64,000 nt of DNA from Roseovarius sp. W115. Lineage in GTDB: Bacteria; Pseudomonadota; Alphaproteobacteria; Rhodobacterales; Rhodobacteraceae. The position numbers and the translations under genes are program-made. Positions 53,052-62,196 of the stretch are shown one piece after another (positions within the stretch are counted from its first letter, which is position 1; every line of letters starts with the position of its first letter). The stretch is from NCBI RefSeq assembly GCF_032842945.2, contig NZ_CP146606.1, forward strand, positions 2,670,501-2,734,500, written 5' to 3'. Under the pieces are notes generated by a model, which saw only the letters and a list, made by a program, of their open reading frames with translations, had not been told where the DNA came from and did no database searches.

Positions 53052-53881
53052 TTGGTGGCATCCAAAAGTTGGTGAATGGCTGAGAGCGCCTCTGGCTCAT
53101 CAAGAAACGGGACGTGGCCACGATTGGGCACGGTCACGGCAATCAGGCTAGGATGACGGGCTTGCATTTTCTCAAAGGTTTCAAAGGATAAGAGGTCGGA
53201 GTTCGCGCCGCGAATGGCGGCAACAGGCAGGTCTTTCAACCCATCGAAAAGCTGCCAGAGGTCGGGCGCTTCGCCTGCTCCCGCCTGACCGATCATCGCA
53301 TCGCGCAGCTTGGCGTCATAGCGCAAAGCGACCCCGCCGCCCGGCGCATCGGCCCACATGAATTCCGCCTGTTCCCGCCAGCGGCTGAGTGGAACATCAG
53401 GGAAACCTTCAGCGTGCCCGGCATGCAGGGACTCGGCGGCTGCGTCGAGATTGGAAAAAGGGGGTGTTTTGCCCACGTAATCCATGATGCGCTCGATCCC
53501 GATGGGGGCGACTTCTGGTCCAATATCGTTGAGGACAACCCCATTCATCCGGCCCGGATGCGTGACCGAGAGGGCCATGGCAATGAGGCCGCCGCGCGAG
53601 GTGCCGATCAGGGTGAAGCGGTCGATCCCAAGATGGTCCATAAGCTCAATCGCATCCTGGCCTTCGCGCAGGATCGAATAGCTCATGAAGTCGTCTGCGT
53701 AGTCCGATTTCCCGCGCCCGCGGTAATCCATGCGGATCACGCGGTGGCCCGTCAGATGTGGCATCAGATAGGTGAAGTCTGTGACATTCCGCGTCAATCC
53801 CGCCAGGCACAGGATCGGAGCGCCCTGACCTTCGTCTTCGTAGTAAAGCGAGAGGCCATCGGATGTGGTGAAACGCGGCAT
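53048..53881 (-). CDS. Alpha/beta hydrolase
   Basis: A 277-residue hydrolase with an HG-like oxyanion region (LCLAGLTRNVTDF), YRGRGKSDYA, nucleophile elbow GTSRGGLIAM, catalytic Asp near ANSDLLS, and His in PNRGHVPFLDEPE. It overlaps both neighbours by ATGA, so dehalogenase, hydrolase and dehydratase are one minus-strand transcript. Specific substrate unknown. Confidence 0.88.
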   Translation of the reverse strand: MPRFTTSDGLSLYYEDEGQGAPILCLAGLTRNVTDFTYLMPHLTGHRVIRMDYRGRGKSDYADDFMSYSILREGQDAIELMDHLGIDRFTLIGTSRGGLIAMALSVTHPGRMNGVVLNDIGPEVAPIGIERIMDYVGKTPPFSNLDAAAESLHAGHAEGFPDVPLSRWREQAEFMWADAPGGGVALRYDAKLRDAMIGQAGAGEAPDLWQLFDGLKDLPVAAIRGANSDLLSFETFEKMQARHPSLIAVTVPNRGHVPFLDEPEALSAIHQLLDATK

Positions 53882-54564
53882 CAGGCGGCAAGCTCCGGAA
53901 TGGTGGTCAGGTCTGGGAGGAAGTGGCCGGGCCTCGCAGGCAATCGGTCAACCGGTTCGGAGGCCCGGTTGACCCAGACGGTTGTGAATCCGTATCCTGC
54001 CGCCGCACCTGCGTCCCAGCCATTGGAAGACACGAAAAGCACCTCGTTCTTGGCACAGCCAAAGCGCTGCCCAACAAGGTCGTAGACCACATCTGCCGGT
54101 TTGAAGATCCCAACGCTTTCCACCGAGAGCACATCGTCCAGCACCTCGCCGATGCCTGCCGATTGCACTGCACCGTCCAGCATGGCGGGGGAGCCATTGG
54201 AGAGGATCGCGGTGTTCATCCCCTTGGCCTTGAGCGCCTGCAGCATGGCGGGGACTTCCGGGTAGGCTTCCAGCTCCCAGTAGAGCTGCAACAGGCGGTC
54301 GCGCAGTGTGGCATCGCCGTCCAGCCCTTCGGCTTCCAACGCCCAGTCCAGCCCATCTTGCGTGACATCCCAAAAATCAGTGTGTTCATTCATCACCGCA
54401 CGCAGCCAGGTGTATTGCAACTGTTTCAGCCGCCAGTGAGAGGCGATGGCGGGCCAGTGTTTGGCAAAAGCTTCGCGCCCCGGCTCGGAGGCGACGTTGC
54501 GCGCGGCAGCCGCCACGTCAAAGAGTGTGCCATATGCGTCGAAAACACAGGTGGTGATGGGCAT
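53881..54564 (-). CDS. Haloacid dehalogenase, type II
   Basis: A 227-residue HAD-superfamily enzyme. ATG 54564 follows GGAGGG. The nucleophile Asp is in CVFDAYGTLFDV, followed by ILSNGSPAML (motif II Ser/Asn), the motif III Lys in FKPADVVYD and VSSNGWDAGAA (motif IV). These are the signatures of L-2-haloacid dehalogenases, which hydrolyse 2-haloalkanoates; marine relatives are common. First gene of the three-gene unit. Confidence 0.9.
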   Translation of the reverse strand: MPITTCVFDAYGTLFDVAAAARNVASEPGREAFAKHWPAIASHWRLKQLQYTWLRAVMNEHTDFWDVTQDGLDWALEAEGLDGDATLRDRLLQLYWELEAYPEVPAMLQALKAKGMNTAILSNGSPAMLDGAVQSAGIGEVLDDVLSVESVGIFKPADVVYDLVGQRFGCAKNEVLFVSSNGWDAGAAAGYGFTTVWVNRASEPVDRLPARPGHFLPDLTTIPELAA

Positions 54565-54640
54565 GGTCCCTCCGCAGGTCAGGGTTTGACGGCAGAGTGG
54601 CATGTCCGGCGCGGAGGGGAAAGCGGGTTTTACCTGACGT

Positions 54641-55624
54641 TCAGATGCTCAGCAAAACCGACCCGCGCCGACCGGCTTGCATGACGCGATCATGGGCAGC
54701 GGCGCAATCCTCAAGCGGCAGGGTTGCATCGATGGATGGGGTGAACGCGCCCTCGGCCAGTGCCCGGTGCAAACGTTCAATCGCGGCGGCGCGTTCGGGC
54801 GCAGGCAGGATGTAGATCAGCGTGATGTCGATCTTGAGCGCCTTGAAGAGATAGGGGCCAAAGGGCAGTTCCGGGGTCATGGCTTTGCCGGACCCGTAGG
54901 TGGCGATGGTGCTGGGCGGTTTCATGACCTCAGCCAGAAGGCTCGCGTTCTGGCCAAATTCGACTTCCACCGCGCGGTCGATGCCGCCCTCAGTAGCGTC
55001 CAGAATTTTGGCGGCTAAATCGGGATCGGCATAGTCCAGAACCACATCTGCACCGGCAGCTTTGACATACGCGGCTGCACCTGCTGAGGCGGTGGCAATC
55101 ACCTTCGCGCCGCCCCATTTGGCCAGTAGCACCGCGTTGTGGCCAACCGATCCGGCGCCGCCCGAGATCAGCAATGTCCGACCCGCCACATCGCCTCCGC
55201 CGAAAACAGTGTGACAGGCGGTCAGGCCGGGAATGCCAAGTGCTGCGCCGGTTTCCAGAGAGATGCCATCCGGCAGTGGGACGGCTTGCTCCGCGGGCAG
55301 GGCGATGTATTCGGCGGCTGTGCCAAAGGCGCGCTGCCATTGGCCGTTCCAGATCCAGACGTGCTCTCCGATCCGGTCGCTGGCGACGCCGTCTCCGACA
55401 GCTTCAATCACGCCAGCCCCGTCGGAATGGGGGATAATGCGCGGGAAGGCAGGTTTGGTGACGCCGGGCCGCGCCCCGGCACGGGCTTTGGCATCAGAAG
55501 GGTTCACACCAGAGTACGACAGCCGCACAAGGATTTCGCCCGGCGCCGGGGCGGGGGTCTCTATATCACCAAGCACCAGCACATCTTGGGCTGGTCCAAA
55601 GGCATCATAGCTGATGGCACGCAT
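54641..55624 (-). CDS. Quinone oxidoreductase-like NADPH dehydrogenase (MDR, zinc-free)
   Basis: A 327-residue medium-chain oxidoreductase without zinc ligands. N-terminal segment YSGVNPSDAKAR, quinone-oxidoreductase NADPH loop SGGAGSVGHNAVLLAK, and GIPGLTACHTVFGGG are typical. Reduces quinones or alpha,beta-unsaturated carbonyls with NADPH. It is 9 bases downstream of irr on the same strand, so may share its promoter. Confidence 0.9.
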   Translation of the reverse strand: MRAISYDAFGPAQDVLVLGDIETPAPAPGEILVRLSYSGVNPSDAKARAGARPGVTKPAFPRIIPHSDGAGVIEAVGDGVASDRIGEHVWIWNGQWQRAFGTAAEYIALPAEQAVPLPDGISLETGAALGIPGLTACHTVFGGGDVAGRTLLISGGAGSVGHNAVLLAKWGGAKVIATASAGAAAYVKAAGADVVLDYADPDLAAKILDATEGGIDRAVEVEFGQNASLLAEVMKPPSTIATYGSGKAMTPELPFGPYLFKALKIDITLIYILPAPERAAAIERLHRALAEGAFTPSIDATLPLEDCAAAHDRVMQAGRRGSVLLSI

Positions 55625-55633
55625 GTTGAGGGA

Positions 55634-56059
55634 TCAGGAGGCGGTGCGGCGCAGGCGGATGACCACATCCACGCTGGCGATCTCGGCCCCTTCGGGCGCA
55701 TCAGGCAGACGCGAAATCTGCAACTGATCGGCAGGCGCGTCTGTCAGGCGTTCTTCCCCTTCCCAGAAGAAGTGGGGGTGGTCATGGGTATTGGTGTCGA
55801 AATAGCTTTTGGAGCCGTCCACCATAACCTCTTGCAAAAGCCCAGCATCGCAAAACGCGCGCAATGTGTTGTAGACCGTCGCCAATGACACCCGTGCGCC
55901 GGTTTTCTGCACGGACGTGAACAAGCTTTCTGCGGTGACATGACGGTGTTGCCCGTCGCCGATCAGCAATGCGGCAAGCGCCACACGTTGCCGCGTGGGG
56001 CGCAACCCGGCCGCTGAGAGCCATTCTGATCCGCGTGTTTCAGCTTTGGTGATCGACAT
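55634..56059 (-). CDS. irr: Irr, iron-response regulator of the Fur family
   Basis: A 141-residue Fur-family protein. HTH region GLRPTRQRVALAALLIG and VSLATVYNTLRAFCDAGLLQEV; sensing region THDHPHFFWEGEERL contains the HxH-type heme/iron ligands characteristic of Irr. Irr senses heme status in alphaproteobacteria and represses or activates iron and heme genes. It is divergent from fabA, the standard Rhodobacterales arrangement. Confidence 0.9.
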   Translation of the reverse strand: MSITKAETRGSEWLSAAGLRPTRQRVALAALLIGDGQHRHVTAESLFTSVQKTGARVSLATVYNTLRAFCDAGLLQEVMVDGSKSYFDTNTHDHPHFFWEGEERLTDAPADQLQISRLPDAPEGAEIASVDVVIRLRRTAS

Positions 56060-56216
56060 GCCACTTTCCTTTTACACCGCACAATATAGGGTCTGAGTCG
56101 GTATAATTTCAAACACTTTCGACCACGCAACGTGCGGTGGTCGGGCTTGCGTGCGGGTTTTCCTCGGTGATAGAGGAACAAAGAACGCAATTGACGACCC
56201 AGAAAGGGCCTTACTC

Positions 56217-56726
56217 ATGGCCAACTACCCGAGCCGTTTCGACAAAGACGACCTGCTGAAATGCGCGCGGGGAGAGCTTTTTGGTCCCGGCAACGCGCAA
56301 TTGCCCGAGCCGCCGATGCTGATGATGGACCGGATCACGGATATCAGCGGCGATGGCGGGGCGCATGGCAAAGGCCATGTGGTGGCTGAGTTTGATATCA
56401 AGCCTGATCTTTGGTTTTTCGACTGTCATTTTCCGGGCAATCCGATCATGCCGGGCTGTCTTGGGCTGGATGGTCTGTGGCAGCTCACCGGCTTCAACCT
56501 CGGCTGGCGCGGCTGGCAGGGGCGGGGCTATGCGCTGGGTGTGGGCGAAGTGAAGCTTACCGGCATGGTGCGGCCCGACCGCAAGATGCTGACCTACTAT
56601 GTGGATTTCACCAAGGCCGTGCAGACCCGGCGTTTAACCATGGGTGTCGCCGACGGGCGTGTAGAGGCCGATGGCGAGGTGATCTATCAGGTCAAGGATA
56701 TGAAGGTGGCGCTGAGCGAGAGTTAA
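56217..56726 (+). CDS. fabA: 3-hydroxyacyl-ACP dehydratase/isomerase FabA
   Basis: A 169-residue hot-dog-fold enzyme of unsaturated fatty acid synthesis. ATG 56217 follows AGAAAGGG; frame is open upstream to 56151 but the family start is MANYPSRF. The catalytic His is in [23 protein letters not shown] and Asp in the same helix. FabA normally precedes fabB and fabI in this group; here nothing similar follows within the window, which is unusual. Confidence 0.95.
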   Translation: MANYPSRFDKDDLLKCARGELFGPGNAQLPEPPMLMMDRITDISGDGGAHGKGHVVAEFDIKPDLWFFDCHFPGNPIMPGCLGLDGLWQLTGFNLGWRGWQGRGYALGVGEVKLTGMVRPDRKMLTYYVDFTKAVQTRRLTMGVADGRVEADGEVIYQVKDMKVALSES

Positions 56727-57117
56727 GCTGGGGCGTTAGGTGGGAATGGCGGCTATGAGCCCAATCTACCGATGCTGCATCGCGCTCGAATGGGCGTGAT
56801 GAGCACAGAGCGGTCATCCTCGGGCGGGGTGACTCCTCCGGTCGACTCTTGAGAAGATTCGTGCAGCCACCCGCATGCGCAATCGATAGAGCTATTCACC
56901 GGAGACGCCTTCTTTGGCGGGAAAGCTACCGAGACTGAGCTCAACTTCAATATGCAACTGGTTAGGATTTGTACATGATCCAAAAATTTTTTCAGTTCTT
57001 TTGCGCACAGGCCTGCCGATACAACTTGAGTGTCCAATCCGGTGAAACGTCGGCTCAAACAGCGGCCCCTGCTGACGGGCGTGCGGTCGCAAATCGGAAC
57101 ATTCAGGGAGAACGAAC
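56727..57117 (+). other. Intergenic region after fabA, no gene seen
   Basis: 391 bases without a supportable gene, insertion-sequence end or RNA. It separates conserved housekeeping synteny (irr-fabA) from an accessory catabolic block. A ribosome site CAGGGAG lies just before ATG 57118. Confidence 0.4.
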
Positions 57118-58674
57118 ATGACTCTTATCAAAGGCGGCCTTCTCGATCGCCGCGGATTCTTGAAAACCACTGCAGCGACAGTTGCTGCCGCGTCGTTGCC
57201 ATTAGGTGCGGCCAGAGCCGCGCCCAAACGAGGTGGTCATTTGCGGGTTGGCCTTGGGCATGGCCAGACAACCGACACGCTGAACCCCGGCCTGTATGAT
57301 TCTGGCTTTATGATTGCGTGGACACATGCTGTGCATGGCCGTCTGACCCAAGTCGGTCCTGACGGTTCACTTACGCCAGAACTGGCGGAAAGCTGGGAAG
57401 CATCAGAGGACGCCGCAGAATGGCGTTTCAAGATCCGCAAGGGCGTTCAGTTCCACGATGGGCAAGAGCTTACCGTTCAGGACGTTGTCAATTCGATCAA
57501 CTTCCACCGTGGCGAAGGCTCAACCTCGGCGGCAGCGCCGCTCGTCGAGCCGGTACGGGATATCACTATCGAGGGCGACGACACCGTTGTCTTCAAACTG
57601 AGCGGTGGCAATGCCGACTTCCCATTCCTTCTCACTGATTACCACCTGCCGATCTGCAAAGCAGATGGCGACTCGATTGACTGGCAGTCGGGAAATGGCT
57701 GCGGCACGTATAAGAGTGCCTCCATCGACTTAGGCGTTTCGGCCAATTTGGAGCGGCATGAAAACCACTGGCGCGATGACGTGGCTTTCTTCGATTCCGT
57801 CGAATTTCTGGCGCTGATCGACCTGAACGCCCGGACCACGGCGCTTGTTTCGGGCGATGTAGATGTGATTGACCGGGTAGATTTGAAAACTGCCGGGCTT
57901 TTGGGGCGCAAGCCGGGTGTCAATGTCCACTCAATTTCGGGCAAGGCGCATTACTCGATCCCGATGGATGTACGCCGGGCGCCCTATGACGACAACAATG
58001 TCCGTCAAGCTCTGAAATACGGCGTCAACCGTCAAGAAATGGTGGACAAGATCCTGTTCGGCTTCGGCTCGATTGGCAACGATCATCCGGTCGGCGCTGG
58101 CGAACAGTACTTCAACTCTGAGCTCGAGCAGAAACAATACGATCCAGATAAGGCCAAGTGGTATTTGCAGCAGTCCGGCATAGACAATTTGCAGGTGAAT
58201 TTGTCGGCTGCGGACGCGGCCTTTGGCGGTGCGGTGGACGCTGCGGTGCTTTTCCAGGCCTCGGCCAAGGCGGCTAGTATCGATATCAACGTGATCCGTG
58301 AACCCAATGACGGCTACTGGTCTGATGTCTGGATGAAAAAGGAGTTTACATTCTCATACTGGGCCGGCCGTCCGGTTCCGGACCAAATGTTCTCGACTGC
58401 CTATCAGTGCGGCGCGTCCTGGAACGAGAGCTTCTGGTGTAATGAGCGGTTTGACGACCTCTTGATCAAGGCGCGTGCCGAACTCGACAATGCCAAGCGC
58501 CGCGAGATGTATTGGGAAATGCAGGAGATCTGCGCGACCGATGGTGGCGCGATCATTCCAATGTTCAACGACTGGGTTTTTGCAGTCAACGACAAGTTGG
58601 GGCTGCCCGAAGTCATGGGTTCTGACTGGGATCTCGACGGCAACCGCTTTATGGAGCGCTGGTGGTTCGCCTAA
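57118..58674 (+). CDS. ABC transporter substrate-binding protein, peptide/nickel (family 5)
   Basis: A 518-residue exported protein with a twin-arginine signal (LLDRRGFLKTTAATVAAASLPLGAARA). The mature region shows family 5 landmarks: LNPGLYD near the start, LTPELAESWEASEDAAEWRFKIRKGVQFHDGQELTVQDVVNSI (core: AEWRFKIRKGVQFHDG), VRQALKYGVNRQEMVDKI and the late MFNDWVFAVND. It would bind peptides or other amines for an ABC importer, but no permease or ATPase genes follow, so it is an orphan in this window. Downstream gene is on the other strand. Confidence 0.9.
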   Translation: MTLIKGGLLDRRGFLKTTAATVAAASLPLGAARAAPKRGGHLRVGLGHGQTTDTLNPGLYDSGFMIAWTHAVHGRLTQVGPDGSLTPELAESWEASEDAAEWRFKIRKGVQFHDGQELTVQDVVNSINFHRGEGSTSAAAPLVEPVRDITIEGDDTVVFKLSGGNADFPFLLTDYHLPICKADGDSIDWQSGNGCGTYKSASIDLGVSANLERHENHWRDDVAFFDSVEFLALIDLNARTTALVSGDVDVIDRVDLKTAGLLGRKPGVNVHSISGKAHYSIPMDVRRAPYDDNNVRQALKYGVNRQEMVDKILFGFGSIGNDHPVGAGEQYFNSELEQKQYDPDKAKWYLQQSGIDNLQVNLSAADAAFGGAVDAAVLFQASAKAASIDINVIREPNDGYWSDVWMKKEFTFSYWAGRPVPDQMFSTAYQCGASWNESFWCNERFDDLLIKARAELDNAKRREMYWEMQEICATDGGAIIPMFNDWVFAVNDKLGLPEVMGSDWDLDGNRFMERWWFA

Positions 58675-58737
58675 CCTCATGAAAACCGGGGTGTCGGTGG
58701 GTCCGACACCCGAAACCCAATTCAAAATGTTTTACAG

Positions 58738-59661
58738 TCAGGCGTTAAAAAACCGCATGGTCGGGTCGGCCTCGATCTGTTCGAACAGCCATGCGACAAA
58801 TGTATCGAGCTTTGGATTGGGTGCACGTTCTTTTTGCATCGCTAGATACCAGCGACCTGGCTCGGGCACCGAAATGTCGAACGGTCTGACCAGGCGCCCC
58901 CTTTCAAGATCCCGCGCGCAAAACGGTGCCCTTGCGACGCTGATGCCGTGATTGTTTAGAACTGCCTCACGGACAAGCGGGTAATTGTCGAAAATCGAGC
59001 CAAATTTCATAGTACCGCGGTCCAAGCCCGCCGCATCCAACCAACAATCCCAGTCATCCGGCTCATTCCATGTGTTTGGGATACTCAGCAGTAGGAAATT
59101 ACTTAGCTCTTCCAGCAGAATTCCACCGTTTGAGGAATTCAAGGCCTCCGGAGCACATACCGGGTAGATATCTGTTTCGAACAAGGGGCTATAGTCAAAT
59201 CTCTTATCGAACGGTGGCGCGTTGAACACGCCAACATCGAACCGGTGCATATCATAATCACCGTCTTCAAAAGTAGAGACAATGCGCACGCGCGTATCCG
59301 GATTATCCTGAAGAAATTCAGCCAATCTGGGCTGGAGCCACATCGTATTGAAACTTGCGTAGGACTGAACGAGCAACACGTCCGGTTCCTCAGGTGTCTG
59401 GATGCGCCGCGTGGCTTTGACAATACCCTGAATATGTTCGCGGATCGGCGGGTAATATTGCTCCCCGGCCGGTGTCAGTTCGACCGAACGACTTGTGCGT
59501 TCCAGCAGTTTGACACCGATTGATGTTTCCAGCGCTTTGACCTGGTGGCTGACTGCCGCATGCGTCACACAAATCTCGTCAGCTGCCTTGCGGAAGCTCC
59601 TATGGCGCGCCACTGCCTCAAACGCGCGTAGCGAAACCAATGTTGGCATTTGGGTCTTCAC
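58738..59661 (-). CDS. LysR-family transcriptional regulator (GcvA-like)
   Basis: A 307-residue LysR protein: HTH at residues 10-65 (LVSLRAFEAVARHRSFRKAADEICVTHAAVSHQVKALE; core AADEICVTHAAVSHQ) and a substrate-binding domain with LLERTSRSVELTPAGEQYYPP. The GcvA subgroup often controls amino-acid and betaine-related genes. It is divergent from the acyl-CoA ligase operon and very likely regulates it; the 236-base gap would hold the operator, in which I could not single out a T-N11-A site. Confidence 0.9.
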   Translation of the reverse strand: MKTQMPTLVSLRAFEAVARHRSFRKAADEICVTHAAVSHQVKALETSIGVKLLERTSRSVELTPAGEQYYPPIREHIQGIVKATRRIQTPEEPDVLLVQSYASFNTMWLQPRLAEFLQDNPDTRVRIVSTFEDGDYDMHRFDVGVFNAPPFDKRFDYSPLFETDIYPVCAPEALNSSNGGILLEELSNFLLLSIPNTWNEPDDWDCWLDAAGLDRGTMKFGSIFDNYPLVREAVLNNHGISVARAPFCARDLERGRLVRPFDISVPEPGRWYLAMQKERAPNPKLDTFVAWLFEQIEADPTMRFFNA

Positions 59662-59897
59662 CGGTTGGCCACCTCGATGATTGCAGTCTGCTCATCACTG
59701 AGCGGGGATAACCGACGACAGAATCGGGAATTCCTGAGTCTTCATAGATTTTTTCATAGCTTTTCAGCTGGTCACACGCAATTCTCAGCGCTTTGGCATT
59801 GGTTAGAAAATCTTGATGAAGGGAAAATTCTTTCAGTTCTTCGACTGGGTGAGAAATGTCAGACTGGCAAGTAAAGAAGTTCAAGGATTCCACCTTC

Positions 59898-61502
59898 ATG
59901 CAAGCACCATCGCCTTCGTCAAATGCATATGGCTTTCCGTTGCTGATCAAACACTTGCTGAACGGACCCCACTTCGCCTCAACCTGCCAGGAAATCGTCA
60001 GCGGCACCGAAATGCGGCTGAGCTACGCGGAGTTGGGCAAACGCGTGCGCCAACTTGCCAATTCTCTAAAGGCCAGCGGGATACATGAGGGCATGCGCGT
60101 CGGTGTCATGGATTGGGATACGCACCGTTATCTTGAGTGTTTTTTCGCGATCCCGATGATGGGCGCGTCCCTTTTTACGATCAACGTCCGTCTATCTCCT
60201 GCCCAGGTTCTTTATACAATCAACCATGGGCAGCCGGACCTGATCATCGTGCACCGCGATTTCATGCCGCTCATTGATGATATCAGACCGGGCTTCGATC
60301 GGGACATCATCATCGTGCCGATTGGAGACGGTGAAGGGTATGACAAGTGGATAGGCGAGGCCCCAGACAGCTTTGACTTCCCGGACTTCGATGAAAACCA
60401 AACCGCAACCCTGTTTTATACGACCGGGACAACCGGCAATCCCAAAGGGGTGAGCTATTCACATCGGCAGTTGGTCCTTCACACATTGGGCTTGATCGCC
60501 GGCTTCGGTGCGTGGCCGGGGAATTCCGGGTTTCATCGCGGCGACGTCTACATGCCGCTGACACCCTTGTTTCACGTCCACGGCTGGGGATTTCCATATG
60601 CCGCAACGATGCTGGGGCTGCGTCAGGTCTATCCCGGTCGATATGACCCTGACATAATCTTGCGATTGATTGCAGCCGAAGGCGTCACCTTTTCCCATTG
60701 CGTTCCCACGGTTCTGTCCATGGTGCTCGACCATCCCAACTGCCCGCAAACTGACCTGAGCAAATGGAAAGTTATCATTGGGGGCGCCGCTTTGCCGCGC
60801 AGTCTGCAGGACCGGGCGGCGGCGGCAGGCATATCCTTGCATGCGGCATATGGTATGTCCGAAACCTGTCCGTTTCTGACGGTGGCCGATTTGTCCAGCG
60901 ACGATCCAGAGGTGCAGGCGCAAACCGGCTTTCCCGGCCCGCTTGTCGACCTTCGTGTTGTGACACCGGATATGAAAGACGTCCCGCATGACGGCGAAAC
61001 AACCGGTGAAGTTGTTGCTCGGGCTCCCTGGTTGACACAAGGCTATCTGGATAACGCGCAAGCCTCTGATGAGCTTTGGGACGGTGGGTATCTGCATACC
61101 GGGGATGTTGGGTATATCCGCGAGAATGGGTCTTTGCAGATTACTGACCGCCTCAAGGACGTGATCAAGACCGGCGGCGAATGGATTTCCTCGCTGGCAC
61201 TGGAAAACATAGCATCGTCTTGCAGCGGCGTTGAGGACGTCGCCGCGATCGGACTGCCGCACGCGAAGTGGGGCGAACGGCCAGTGTTGGTCACTCAAGC
61301 CGCAAAAGATGCCGATCCGGATCTTGTGCGTTTAAGCGTCATGGCGGAAATTCAGTCGCGCGTTGACGCAGGTGAACTTTCGAAGTGGGCCGTTCCTGAC
61401 GAAATTTTCTTTGTCACCAGCCTGCCTAAAACCAGCGTCGGCAAGCTCGACAAGAAACTCGTGCGGCAAGATGTTTCAACGTGCGCGGACTTAAAATCAT
61501 GA
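59898..61502 (+). CDS. Acyl-CoA ligase (AMP-binding), DMSP/betaine-type cluster
   Basis: A 534-residue adenylate-forming enzyme. ATG 59898 has AAGGA ten bases upstream; an in-frame ATG 59856 lacks a ribosome site. Motifs: P-loop TTGTTGNPKG, AYGMSET, HTGDVGYI, DRLKDVIKTGGEWIS, and the C-terminal catalytic Lys in TSVGKLDKK. Length and the KTGGEWIS motif are like medium/long-chain acyl-CoA synthetases and DmdB (3-methylmercaptopropionyl-CoA ligase). It activates a carboxylate for the two downstream enzymes. Coupled by ATGA to the cupin gene. Confidence 0.86.
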   Translation: MQAPSPSSNAYGFPLLIKHLLNGPHFASTCQEIVSGTEMRLSYAELGKRVRQLANSLKASGIHEGMRVGVMDWDTHRYLECFFAIPMMGASLFTINVRLSPAQVLYTINHGQPDLIIVHRDFMPLIDDIRPGFDRDIIIVPIGDGEGYDKWIGEAPDSFDFPDFDENQTATLFYTTGTTGNPKGVSYSHRQLVLHTLGLIAGFGAWPGNSGFHRGDVYMPLTPLFHVHGWGFPYAATMLGLRQVYPGRYDPDIILRLIAAEGVTFSHCVPTVLSMVLDHPNCPQTDLSKWKVIIGGAALPRSLQDRAAAAGISLHAAYGMSETCPFLTVADLSSDDPEVQAQTGFPGPLVDLRVVTPDMKDVPHDGETTGEVVARAPWLTQGYLDNAQASDELWDGGYLHTGDVGYIRENGSLQITDRLKDVIKTGGEWISSLALENIASSCSGVEDVAAIGLPHAKWGERPVLVTQAAKDADPDLVRLSVMAEIQSRVDAGELSKWAVPDEIFFVTSLPKTSVGKLDKKLVRQDVSTCADLKS

Positions 61503-62185
61503 CAGACAAGCAACGCCGTATTCAGGCGCTTATTCAATCCATTGTCACCTATCTGAAGGCTCACAGAGCTGCCACGCGCGGCGTTGATCTGACGTTGGAC
61601 AAGCTGGCAGCCATGGACCTGTCCGATGAGAGGCTCATTGACTTACCTCCCCAAGGAACCCGGCATGATGAGGTTCTGAAGAACGCCATCGAAGGGGTTG
61701 TCGCCCCCGAATTGCAGGATATCGCGGGTTGTCTGAAAGCGGCGAAGGATGATCTGGTGTGGCGCGAAGACAACGCCCAATTCTATCCCCCTGGTGCCGA
61801 TCTGGGCGAGGGATACACAAAGTGCAACCTGCATACCCTGCTCATCGGGCCCGATGCATGTGGGCATCACCATCCCGACTTCAACCTTGGCATTTTCATG
61901 CTGGGCCCAAGGACACTGTATCGCGATCACAACCACGACGCGCCCGAGCTGTACTTGAACCTGTCCGAGAAATCCGGTTGGCGGTTTGGCAGCCGTGACT
62001 GGCAGGATTATCCGGCTGGATCACTTATCTGGAACGCGGCGGGCGATCCCCACGCCACAAGGGTCTATGACCAGCCATTCATCTCGGTCTTTGTCTGGCT
62101 CGAGAACGTGCATTCACCCTGCAACGTGATCCATTTCGACGACTGGGCCGAGGTCGAACAGGATCTTTCCAAGCAGCCTGATTGA
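61499..62185 (+). CDS. DMSP-lyase-family cupin protein
   Basis: A 228-residue cytoplasmic protein. An N-terminal helical part is followed by a cupin: GYTKCNLHTLLIGPDACGHHHP, then the metal motif H144-x-H146-xxx-E150-x-Y152 (RDHNHDAPELYLNLS) and H185 in GDPHATRV. The two His, Glu, His ligands plus a neighbouring Tyr are the arrangement of DMSP lyases DddL/DddQ/DddW, in which Tyr is the catalytic base for beta-elimination. Whether it cleaves DMSP to acrylate and DMS or acts on a related betaine is not shown. It sits between an acyl-CoA ligase and a hydratase/dehydrogenase, overlapping the first by ATGA; acuI and acuR, usual companions of dddL, are absent. Confidence 0.72.
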   Translation: MTDKQRRIQALIQSIVTYLKAHRAATRGVDLTLDKLAAMDLSDERLIDLPPQGTRHDEVLKNAIEGVVAPELQDIAGCLKAAKDDLVWREDNAQFYPPGADLGEGYTKCNLHTLLIGPDACGHHHPDFNLGIFMLGPRTLYRDHNHDAPELYLNLSEKSGWRFGSRDWQDYPAGSLIWNAAGDPHATRVYDQPFISVFVWLENVHSPCNVIHFDDWAEVEQDLSKQPD

Positions 62186-62196
62186 GGTTTCCGAAC

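Noticed and set aside
59618..60007. Minus-strand open frame of about 129 residues across the LysR-ligase gap
   Set aside because: It overlaps both the LysR start and the ligase start, has no ribosome site, and resembles no family; treated as chance.
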